Position numbers and translations under genes: made by a program. A stretch of 20,249 nucleotides of DNA from Bizionia sp. (GTDB lineage: Bacteria > Bacteroidota > Bacteroidia > Flavobacteriales > Flavobacteriaceae): positions 1 through 20,249 of the forward strand of contig JAGPVI010000077.1 of assembly GCA_018067115.1 (NCBI GenBank), read 5' to 3'. Of this stretch, positions 7,538-14,279 are shown in pieces. A model generated the notes under the pieces. The model was not told the DNA's origin, searched no databases, and was given only the letters and a program-made list of their open reading frames with translations. Within the stretch, counting starts at the first letter, position 1. Each line of letters begins with the position of its first letter.

Positions 7538-8077
7538 ATGAAAGCAGTTCCAACCATATTAAATCAGTGTTTTGTAATAGAACCTACGGTTTTTAACGAC
7601 TCCAGAGGTTATTTTTTTGAAAGCTTCAACCAAGAGACTTTTAATACGCTTATTGGGCAAACCGTTAATTTTGTTCAAGACAACGAATCGTATTCTACAA
7701 AAGGAGTGCTAAGAGGTCTGCATTTTCAAAAAGGAGAGTGGGCACAAGCAAAATTAGTGAGAGTAGTTAAAGGTCGCGTTTTGGATGTGGCTGTAGATAT
7801 TAGAAAAGAATCCCCTACTTATGGGCAACATTTTTCTATAGAATTAACCGAAGATAATAAAAAGCAATTGTTCGTTCCTCGCGGATTTGCACACGGTTTT
7901 GTCGTGCTTAGTGATACCGCTATATTCTCTTATAAATGCGATAATTATTATAATAAAGCGTCAGAAGGCGGGATAATGTACAACGATGCGACTTTAAATA
8001 TAGATTGGAAATTACCTTCAGAAACACTTGTTATTTCTGAAAAAGATGCTGTTTTATCAACATTTGAAACTATATAA
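7538..8077 (+). CDS. rmlC: dTDP-4-dehydrorhamnose 3,5-epimerase (RmlC)
   Basis: Epimerises C3 and C5 of dTDP-4-keto-6-deoxy-glucose to give dTDP-4-keto-L-rhamnose. It is a cupin of 179 residues, the usual family size. The catalytic His62 lies in LRGLHFQ and Asp170 can complete the His-Asp pair. Tyr132 in the SYKC segment matches the conserved active-site tyrosine, and PRGFAHGF at 114-121 is the typical signature. I chose the ATG at 7538; a TTG two codons upstream (7532) is in frame but less likely. The stop codon touches the rmlD start with no spacing, so translational coupling is likely. The presence of rmlC separates a real rhamnose pathway from one that only needs RmlA/RmlB. Confidence 0.96.
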   Translation: MKAVPTILNQCFVIEPTVFNDSRGYFFESFNQETFNTLIGQTVNFVQDNESYSTKGVLRGLHFQKGEWAQAKLVRVVKGRVLDVAVDIRKESPTYGQHFSIELTEDNKKQLFVPRGFAHGFVVLSDTAIFSYKCDNYYNKASEGGIMYNDATLNIDWKLPSETLVISEKDAVLSTFETI

Positions 8078-8926
8078 ATGACTGACGTACATATTTTAGT
8101 AACAGGAGCAAATGGGCAGTTAGGTTTAACGTTTAAGGACGCCGAACGCCCAGCTAACGAAACTTACGTTTTTGTAGATAAAGAAGCATTAGATATTACC
8201 AATAAAATAGCACTCCAATCATTTTTCGCAAAACATAATTTTCAATACTGTATTAATTGTGCAGCGTACACCAATGTAGAACAAGCTGAAACCAATCGTG
8301 ATGACGCTTTTTTAATTAATGCGGACGGTGTAAAATATTTGGCTGAGGTTTGTGGTGAATTCAACACAACTTTAATTCATATTTCAACCGATTATGTGTT
8401 CGACGGTAATAAAACGTCTCCGTATGTAGAAAGCGATAGCACCGAACCTATTAATGTATACGGCGCATCAAAATTATTAGGCGAAGATTACTTAAAAGAA
8501 ACGCTAGCGAATTACTTTATTATTCGCACGTCTTGGTTGTACTCTAAATTTGGGAAAAACTTTTTAAAAACTATCGCTAAAAAAATAGAAGAACAAGCCG
8601 ATTTGAAGATTACAACAGCCGAAGTTGGCACGCCCACGAGTTGTGTAGATTTGGCAGACTTTGTATTGCATATTATTCGTACAGAGAATACAAGCTATGG
8701 TACCTATCACTTTAGTAATGAAGGCAAAGCTACTTGGTACGATTTTGGCGTTGAAATAGCGAAAGGCTACATAGACTACAATATTGAGAAAATAACGCCT
8801 GTAGCCGCATTTAAAACACAAGCTCAGCGACCAAAGTACAGTGTTATGGATAAATCTAAAATCCCTAATGCTTTCCGTCGCGATTGGAAAGTTAGCCTTA
8901 AACGTGTTATTACTACCTTAGAATAA
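8078..8926 (+). CDS. rmlD: dTDP-4-dehydrorhamnose reductase (RmlD)
   Basis: Reduces dTDP-4-keto-L-rhamnose to dTDP-L-rhamnose with NAD(P)H, the last step of the pathway. The dinucleotide motif GANGQLG is at 10-16, CAAYTNVEQAE at 61-71, STDYVFDG at 103-110 and the catalytic Tyr128-xxx-Lys132 in VYGASK. The 282-residue length is normal. The ATG follows the rmlC stop immediately. It ends the rml operon, because the next 300 bases hold no clear gene and the following genes make other sugars. No clear intrinsic terminator is seen after it. Confidence 0.96.
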   Translation: MTDVHILVTGANGQLGLTFKDAERPANETYVFVDKEALDITNKIALQSFFAKHNFQYCINCAAYTNVEQAETNRDDAFLINADGVKYLAEVCGEFNTTLIHISTDYVFDGNKTSPYVESDSTEPINVYGASKLLGEDYLKETLANYFIIRTSWLYSKFGKNFLKTIAKKIEEQADLKITTAEVGTPTSCVDLADFVLHIIRTENTSYGTYHFSNEGKATWYDFGVEIAKGYIDYNIEKITPVAAFKTQAQRPKYSVMDKSKIPNAFRRDWKVSLKRVITTLE

Positions 8927-9049
8927 AGAGCTCGTTTTTAGTGTTTCATTATAACATCATTTAATATATTTTGGTTTTAGGGTTTTACTACTAAAATGAT
9001 ATACTGCCATTATTTTTTTATGAGAGAATAATCAATAGAAGAGTTATTG

Positions 9050-9211
9050 GTGATTAAAAAATCTATTATTTTCACTAATGTAAATGGAGAATTACCAAAA
9101 GTTATGATGTTGGCAGATAAAAAAGCAGACTTTCCACTAAGATTATTTAGCAGAGCTTTACTAATAACTATTTTAAATGGTACTTTTGAGATTGTAATAC
9201 AAATACGTTAA
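9050..9211 (+). CDS. Possible small protein or gene remnant, unrecognised
   Basis: A GTG-started reading frame of 53 codons (a TTG one codon upstream is also possible), preceded by an in-frame stop and ended by TAA. The product would begin MIKKSIIF and contain a mixed charged and hydrophobic stretch with LADKKADFPLRLF in the middle. Codon choice does not look random for this genome, but I do not recognise a family. It could be the residue of a decayed gene between the rml and wec-like blocks, a genuine small protein, or chance. It overlaps the candidate wecB promoter at 9181-9188. Confidence 0.2.
   Translation: MIKKSIIFTNVNGELPKVMMLADKKADFPLRLFSRALLITILNGTFEIVIQIR
9181..9188 (+). promoter_or_regulatory. 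Candidate -7 box for the wecB operon
   Basis: TACTTTTG matches TAnnTTTG exactly, 44 bases upstream of the wecB ATG, allowing a leader of roughly 35-40 bases. No TTG is seen at the expected -33 position. It is the best promoter candidate in the gap ahead of the wec-like genes. Confidence 0.33.
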
Positions 9212-9232
9212 CAAATTTACTCCGTTCTAGTA

Positions 9233-10357
9233 ATGAAGAAAAATCTAATCATTTTTGGTACTCGCCCAGAGGCTATTAAAATGGCGCCTTTAGTAAAAGA
9301 GTTTTTAAAAAATTCAGACATTTTCGAAACTAAAGTTTGCATTACGGCACAGCACCGAGAAATGCTAGATCAGGTATTGTCTTTTTTTGAAATTACACCA
9401 GATTACGATTTAGATTTAATGAAACCAAACCAGAACTTGTATTCATTAACAGCAGATATTATTACAAATCTAAAACCCATATTAGAAGAGTTTAAACCAG
9501 ACTATGTTTATGTTCATGGCGATACCACTACCACTATGGCTGCAAGTATTGCCGCCTTTTACTCGGGAGCAAAAGTATGCCATATCGAAGCAGGGTTAAG
9601 AACTTTTAATAAGCAATCGCCATTTCCAGAAGAAGTAAACAGAAGTATTGCTGGTGTTATTGCCGATTATCATTTTTCGCCAACACCAACCTCTCGCCAA
9701 AACTTATTAAACGAAAATATTAATAAAACTACTATTTTGGTTACTGGTAATACGGTAATTGACGCGCTTCAGTTTAGTGCAGCAAAAGTAACTTCAGAGG
9801 TATATTTAGATAGCGAAATAGAGAGCCTTAAAAAAATAGTAGATAGTAATAAAAAACTAGTGCTAGTGACTGGTCACCGTAGAGAAAATCACGGACAAGG
9901 GTTTATAAATATTTGTAGTGCGTTAAAAGATATAGCTTTACAGAATACAGACGTACAAATTATTTACCCAGTACACTTAAATCCTAATGTTCAAAAACCT
10001 GTTTACGAATTATTAGAAGGAATCGATAATATACAATTAATCAATCCGTTAGCTTATCCGGGATTTGTTTGGTTAATGGGTAAGTCGTATTTAATTATTA
10101 CCGATAGTGGTGGTGTGCAAGAAGAAGCACCTAGTTTAGGAAAGCCAGTTTTAGTAATGCGAGAAACTACCGAAAGACCCGAAGCAGTAGAAGCTGGCAC
10201 AGTCTCTTTAGTCGGTACAGATAAAAATAAAATAATAACTGAAGCGAACCGTTTATTAAACAATGCAGCGGCATACTCAGAAATGAGTACCCTACACAAT
10301 CCTTATGGAGACGGTACTTCATGTAAAAAAATAGTTGAATTCATTTCAAAGTTATAA
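9233..10357 (+). CDS. wecB: UDP-GlcNAc 2-epimerase, non-hydrolysing (WecB/MnaA)
   Basis: Interconverts UDP-GlcNAc and UDP-ManNAc in the cytoplasm. It has 374 residues and the GT-B-like epimerase fold. Motifs in order: GTRPEAIKMAPL at 9-20, TAQHREML at 38-45, HGDTTT at 95-100 (D97), HIEAGLRT at 117-124 (E119), PFPEEVNR at 130-137 (E133), GHRRENHG at 214-221 (H215) and DSGGVQEE at 291-298. These match the residues known to matter in the E. coli enzyme (D95, E117, E131, H213) with a constant +2 shift. It lies 3 bases before the dehydrogenase gene, so the pair should make UDP-ManNAcA together. It is clearly the non-hydrolysing type rather than a NeuC-type hydrolysing enzyme. Confidence 0.95.
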   Translation: MKKNLIIFGTRPEAIKMAPLVKEFLKNSDIFETKVCITAQHREMLDQVLSFFEITPDYDLDLMKPNQNLYSLTADIITNLKPILEEFKPDYVYVHGDTTTTMAASIAAFYSGAKVCHIEAGLRTFNKQSPFPEEVNRSIAGVIADYHFSPTPTSRQNLLNENINKTTILVTGNTVIDALQFSAAKVTSEVYLDSEIESLKKIVDSNKKLVLVTGHRRENHGQGFINICSALKDIALQNTDVQIIYPVHLNPNVQKPVYELLEGIDNIQLINPLAYPGFVWLMGKSYLIITDSGGVQEEAPSLGKPVLVMRETTERPEAVEAGTVSLVGTDKNKIITEANRLLNNAAAYSEMSTLHNPYGDGTSCKKIVEFISKL

Positions 10358-10360
10358 TTT

Positions 10361-11575
10361 ATGAGTAAAAGTCCAAGCGTGGTTATGATTGGTTTAGGGT
10401 ATATAGGTCTGCCAACAGCAGCTTTAATTGCCCAAAATAAAACCTATGTTCATGGTGTAGATATAAATCCTGAAGTTGTAGAAATAATAAATCAAGGGAA
10501 TATACATATTGTGGAGCCAGAGCTAGACGTTGCTGTAGCAGGAGCAGTAAAAGAGGGCTATTTAATAGCGTCGACTACTCCCGTTGAAGCCAATACCTAT
10601 TTAATTGTGGTTCCAACGCCATTTAAGGCTAAAAATGAACCAGATATTTCTTTTGTAGAAGCGGCAACAAAATCTGTTTTACCACTTTTAAAGGAAAACG
10701 ATTTGTTTATTATAGAATCGACATCCCCAGTAGGAACGACAGAAAAGATGATGCATTTAATCTATACAGAGCGTCCAGAGCTACAAGATAAAATTAATAT
10801 CGCTTACTGTCCAGAACGTGTGTTACCGGGAAATGTAATGTATGAGTTGGTGCACAACGACCGTGTTATTGGTGGAATTGACGAAAAATCGACCGAAAAG
10901 GCCGTAGCGTTTTACGCCCAATTTATTAAAGGTGCGTTGCATAAAACAAATGCACGTACAGCAGAGATGTGCAAACTGGTAGAGAACTCTTCTAGAGACG
11001 TACAAATAGCCTTCGCTAACGAGTTATCTTTAATTTGTGATAAGGCAGATGTAAATGTATGGGAGCTAATAGATTTAGCAAACAAACATCCCCGTGTAAA
11101 TATATTGCAACCGGGTTGTGGAGTGGGTGGGCATTGTATTGCCGTAGATCCGTATTTTATTGTTGCCGAGTATCCAATGGAATCGAAAATTATTGGAAAA
11201 GCGCGAGAGATAAATAACTATAAATCGTTTTGGTGTGCCGAAAAAGTACAAACAGCAAAATTAGAATTCGAATTAAAGCACGGGCGTAAACCTAGTATCG
11301 CATTAATGGGATTGGCATTTAAACCTAATATCGACGATTTAAGAGAATCTCCAGCGAAATATATTGTGCAAAAAGTATTGCAAAATGCTAATAACGAAGA
11401 ATATTATATTGTAGAACCTAATATTAAAGACCATAAAGTATTTAAAATAACAGGCTTTAAAGAGGCTGCCCAACAGGCAGATATTATTGCGTTTTTAGTC
11501 GCTCACGACGAGTTTAAAACGTTAGAAATTCCTTCTAATAAAGTGGTGCTGGATTTTTGTGGGGTGTTTAAGTAA
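10361..11575 (+). CDS. wecC: UDP-ManNAc 6-dehydrogenase (WecC)
   Basis: Oxidises UDP-ManNAc to UDP-ManNAcA in two NAD-dependent steps. It belongs to the UDP-glucose/GDP-mannose dehydrogenase family, 404 residues. The NAD-binding motif is GLGYIGLPTA at 11-20. STSPVGTTE follows at 120-128 and YCPERVLPG at 149-157, with the central helix NSSRDVQIAFANEL at 209-222. The catalytic cysteine motif GCGVGGHC ends at C259, and MGLAFKPNIDDLRESPA marks the C-terminal domain. The GCGVGGHCIAVDPYF form is characteristic of the WecC/WbpA-type group of UDP-HexNAc dehydrogenases rather than UDP-glucose dehydrogenase. WecB directly upstream supports UDP-ManNAc as substrate over UDP-GlcNAc. It predicts an acidic, uronic-acid-containing glycan. 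Confidence 0.92.
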   Translation: MSKSPSVVMIGLGYIGLPTAALIAQNKTYVHGVDINPEVVEIINQGNIHIVEPELDVAVAGAVKEGYLIASTTPVEANTYLIVVPTPFKAKNEPDISFVEAATKSVLPLLKENDLFIIESTSPVGTTEKMMHLIYTERPELQDKINIAYCPERVLPGNVMYELVHNDRVIGGIDEKSTEKAVAFYAQFIKGALHKTNARTAEMCKLVENSSRDVQIAFANELSLICDKADVNVWELIDLANKHPRVNILQPGCGVGGHCIAVDPYFIVAEYPMESKIIGKAREINNYKSFWCAEKVQTAKLEFELKHGRKPSIALMGLAFKPNIDDLRESPAKYIVQKVLQNANNEEYYIVEPNIKDHKVFKITGFKEAAQQADIIAFLVAHDEFKTLEIPSNKVVLDFCGVFK

Positions 11576-11594
11576 AGCGTTATAAAACAAGTAT

Positions 11595-12155
11595 ATGAAA
11601 AAAAATGTAGCAATTTTATTTTTATTTTTTTTGTGTTTGTTAAGTTGTAATGATAGCAAAGGAAAGAAACAGAACGGAGAAAATACTATTGAAGTTAAAG
11701 AGAAAAAAGAGCTTAAAGATTTAAATTATCATTTAGCAAATGGTTTAAAGGAGTTAGATAACAGTTATGGTGTCGAGCAGAAATTTAATGATGAGGTATA
11801 TTTAAGAAGTTTCGGTTTTTACGAAAAAGGAGAAAATCAGTATGCTCTTATTTTGGAGTTACAAGACGATATAGTTGAAGACGTTGTATCCAAATATACA
11901 TTTGCTGTCGAAGGTTTTGCTGCCAATAACGAGTTAACTAACTTATCGGAGTATGCGAAAAATAAAAATAGAAAACATGAAGCTTGGATTGGTACACCAA
12001 AATTAACTAAAATTAATAAGAGGTGTTATGTTGTTTTGGACGTAAAAACAAAGGTTAAGAGTTTCGAGTTACTTAAGTTCTTTTTATATGATAGTCGTGG
12101 TTATAAAGGGGATATTGGAGAGCGCATTTTATTTTATGATTATAAAATCAAGTAA
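11595..12155 (+). CDS. Small predicted lipoprotein of unknown function
   Basis: A 186-residue protein with a lipoprotein signal peptide: MKKN, a hydrophobic run at about 5-16, then the lipobox LLSC with the lipidated cysteine at C18. The segment just after it is very Lys/Glu-rich (about 22-40), as expected for a tether. The remainder is a mixed alpha/beta-looking domain with YALILELQDD and CYVVLDVKTK stretches and no family I recognise. It lies 19 bases after wecC and is followed by a 106-base gap, so it seems inserted between precursor-synthesis genes of a polysaccharide locus. A role in export, surface display or binding of the glycan is possible but unproven. There is no enzyme motif to support a catalytic role. 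Confidence 0.7.
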   Translation: MKKNVAILFLFFLCLLSCNDSKGKKQNGENTIEVKEKKELKDLNYHLANGLKELDNSYGVEQKFNDEVYLRSFGFYEKGENQYALILELQDDIVEDVVSKYTFAVEGFAANNELTNLSEYAKNKNRKHEAWIGTPKLTKINKRCYVVLDVKTKVKSFELLKFFLYDSRGYKGDIGERILFYDYKIK

Positions 12156-12261
12156 AATTTATATGCCGGCTTAATAATTAAGTATTTCAAAAAATGAGAC
12201 TGTTAAAGGCTTAAATAAGCTTGTCTTTTGAAAATATTTTGGTGTAATGAAGATTTAAAAA

Positions 12262-13149
12262 ATGAAAAAGGTAACATTGTTTTTAATGACTTTAAAAGGC
12301 TATTCCGTCTTGGAGTCCATCATACAACAGAATTTTAGTTCGCTAATTTCAAAAGTAATATATAGTGATGATAAAAGTATTTTAAATGATTATTCTAAAG
12401 AAATAATTGGTCTTTGTAAAGCCAATAATATAGATTTTTATTCTCGTAGTGAAACTCATGAAATTGAAACGGAATATAGTATAGCCATATCTTGGAGGTG
12501 GTTAATAAAGACTAGCAGTAATCAAAAACTTATCGTATTACACGATTCTTTATTACCTAAATATAGAGGATTTTCACCACTAGTTACTGCGTTAATAAAT
12601 GGAGATAAAGAAATAGGGGTGTCAGCATTATTTGCCACAGAAGAGTATGATAAAGGCGATATTATTAAGCAATCTAAAATAGCTATTAGCTATCCTATTA
12701 AGATAGAAGAGGCTATTATTAAAATAACAGGCTGTTATATAGAATTAACTTTGTTTTTGTTTATTAATATTCAGTCAGGAAGTAATATCAAAGGTAGTCC
12801 ACAGAACGAAGTGCAGGCTTCATATAGTTTATGGAGAGACGAAGCAGACTATGAGATTGATTGGAATTGGACTTCCAGCCATATCAAAAGGTTTGTAGAT
12901 GCTGTTAATTTCCCTTATAAAGGAGCGTCATCGGTTATAGAAAATAAAACAATAAGAATACTAGAGGTTGAGGAGATAGAAGATTTAAATATATCAAATC
13001 GCTTGGCTGGCAAAGTTATTCGCGTCGATAGCGGAAAGCCTGTAATCGTTTGTGGGAAAGGATTAATTAAAATAGTAAAAGGTAAATTTGATAATTCTGA
13101 CGATGATATCTTACCTTTCAAAAAATTTAGAACAAGACTAGGACTATGA
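12262..13149 (+). CDS. Sugar N-formyltransferase (formyltransferase family)
   Basis: Predicted to transfer a formyl group from N10-formyl-tetrahydrofolate to a sugar amine. The family core is clear: LHDSLLPKYRG at 93-103 with the catalytic His94, and the YDKGDII motif with catalytic Asp130. A second domain (about 185-295, starting near SLWRDEADYEIDW) resembles the C-terminal domain seen in Fmt/ArnA-like and sugar formyltransferases. The catalytic Asn two residues before the His in Fmt/ArnA (NxH) is Val92 here, a change I also associate with some sugar-formyltransferase-like subfamilies. It is not the housekeeping Fmt: the N-terminus is unlike it and the gene overlaps the WecE-type aminotransferase by 4 bases (ATGA). 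That coupling makes dTDP-Fuc4N the likely substrate, giving dTDP-Fuc4NFo. The family is secure, the substrate inferred. Confidence 0.8.
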   Translation: MKKVTLFLMTLKGYSVLESIIQQNFSSLISKVIYSDDKSILNDYSKEIIGLCKANNIDFYSRSETHEIETEYSIAISWRWLIKTSSNQKLIVLHDSLLPKYRGFSPLVTALINGDKEIGVSALFATEEYDKGDIIKQSKIAISYPIKIEEAIIKITGCYIELTLFLFINIQSGSNIKGSPQNEVQASYSLWRDEADYEIDWNWTSSHIKRFVDAVNFPYKGASSVIENKTIRILEVEEIEDLNISNRLAGKVIRVDSGKPVIVCGKGLIKIVKGKFDNSDDDILPFKKFRTRLGL

Positions 13150-14279
13150 TACCTTTTAACAAACCTTTTTTGGTTGGCAAAGAAATACAATATATTGAAG
13201 ATGCCGTTAATTCTGGTAAAATTTCTGGTAACGGAAACTTTACTGTTAAATGTCAAGAGTTTTTTGAAACTAATTTTGGGTTTAAAAAGGCGCTTCTAAC
13301 CACGTCTTGTACAGACGCTTTAGAAATGGCAGCAATGTTAATGGATATTAAAACAGGAGACGAGGTAATCGTTCCGTCTTATACTTTTGTTTCTTCTGCT
13401 TTAGCGTTTGTCCGTCAAGGAGCGAAAATAGTTTTTGCAGATAGTCGTAATGATCATCCAGGAATTGACGAAACAAGCTTGGAAGCTCTAATAACTTCAA
13501 AGACTAAAGCGATTATAGTGGTGCATTATGCGGGCGTTGCCTGCGATATGGACGTTATTATGAACCTTGCAAATAAGTATGATTTATTTGTTGTTGAAGA
13601 TGCTGCCCAAGCTATCGACTCATATTATAAGGGTAAACCCTTAGGAAGTATAGGTCATTTTGGAGCATTTTCATTTCATGAAACTAAAAATATTATTGCG
13701 GGAGAAGGAGGTTTGTTAACTATAAATGACGATCGCTTTGTAGATCGTGCCGAGATTATTTGGGAAAAGGGAACAAATCGATCTTCATTTTTTAAAGGAG
13801 AAGTTGATAAGTATGGTTGGGTAGATACAGGGTCTTCTTTCTTACCTTCAGAACTAATAGCAGCCTTTTTGTATGCCCAATTAGAGCAACTAAAGGAGAT
13901 TCAAAAGAAAAGGAAGTTGTTATGGACGACGTACTCAGATAACTTAAAACCATTGGAGCAAAAAGGACTTTTAAATTTACCTTACTTACCTAGCTTTGCT
14001 ACAAATAATGCCCATATGTTTTATGTTGTAACACAAGATATAAAACAACGAGATGCTTTAATAGCTTATTTAAAACAGAATGGTATACATGCAGTATTTC
14101 ATTATTTATCTCTACATAAGAGTTCTTATTACACAAAAAACAATCCTACAGAAAGCAATAAACAATTGCCGCAATCAGATAAATATACAGATTGCTTAAT
14201 ACGTCTACCTTTTTTCTATACGCTATCTGTTAGTGAGGTAAATGAGATTTCAAAAGTGATAATAGACTTTTTTAAATGA
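13146..14279 (+). CDS. wecE: dTDP-4-amino-4,6-dideoxygalactose transaminase (WecE/RffA)
   Basis: PLP-dependent DegT/DnrJ/EryC1/StrS aminotransferase that converts dTDP-4-keto-6-deoxy-glucose plus glutamate to dTDP-Fuc4N. The resemblance to E. coli WecE as I remember it is strikingly collinear: MIPFNKP at the start, CTDALEMAAMLMDI at 55-68, GDEVIVPSYTFVS at 71-83, HYAGVACDMD at 127-136, VEDAAQ at 150-155 (Asp152 contacts the PLP ring), SFHETKN at 176-182 with the Schiff-base Lys181, and EKGTNRSSFFKG followed by VDKYGW. The length of 377 residues is the same as the family. Substrate is made by RmlA/RmlB in this window. It overlaps the upstream formyltransferase and the downstream GT56 gene by 4 bases each, so the three are tightly coupled. 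The related VioA-type (Qui4N) activity is the main alternative. Confidence 0.9.
   Translation: MIPFNKPFLVGKEIQYIEDAVNSGKISGNGNFTVKCQEFFETNFGFKKALLTTSCTDALEMAAMLMDIKTGDEVIVPSYTFVSSALAFVRQGAKIVFADSRNDHPGIDETSLEALITSKTKAIIVVHYAGVACDMDVIMNLANKYDLFVVEDAAQAIDSYYKGKPLGSIGHFGAFSFHETKNIIAGEGGLLTINDDRFVDRAEIIWEKGTNRSSFFKGEVDKYGWVDTGSSFLPSELIAAFLYAQLEQLKEIQKKRKLLWTTYSDNLKPLEQKGLLNLPYLPSFATNNAHMFYVVTQDIKQRDALIAYLKQNGIHAVFHYLSLHKSSYYTKNNPTESNKQLPQSDKYTDCLIRLPFFYTLSVSEVNEISKVIIDFFK

Larger units (their letters stand above)
8927..9232. other. 306-base gap between rmlD and wecB
   Basis: No recognised gene lies here. The stretch is AT-rich and contains one short forward ORF (9050-9211) and a candidate -7 box near its right end. 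I saw no intrinsic terminator, no tRNA-like cloverleaf and no repeat long enough to suggest an insertion element. It divides the rml block from the wec-like block and may carry a second promoter, or be the scar of a lost gene. Confidence 0.5.

Noticed and set aside
8564..8821. Minus-strand ORF within rmlD
   Set aside because: It lies wholly inside an intact rmlD and is Cys/Phe/Tyr-rich in a way typical of antisense translation.
12170..12182. Palindrome CTTAATAATTAAG after the small lipoprotein gene
   Set aside because: It is entirely AT-rich apart from its ends, has one central base and no T-run, so it is not convincing as a terminator or operator.
12262..13149. Housekeeping methionyl-tRNA formyltransferase (fmt)
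   Set aside because: The N-terminal part differs from Fmt, the catalytic Asn is absent, and the gene is coupled to a sugar aminotransferase in a polysaccharide locus.
12915..13256. Minus-strand ORF of 113 codons over the formyltransferase/wecE junction
   Set aside because: It is antisense to conserved coding sequence, with no motif or start context of its own.
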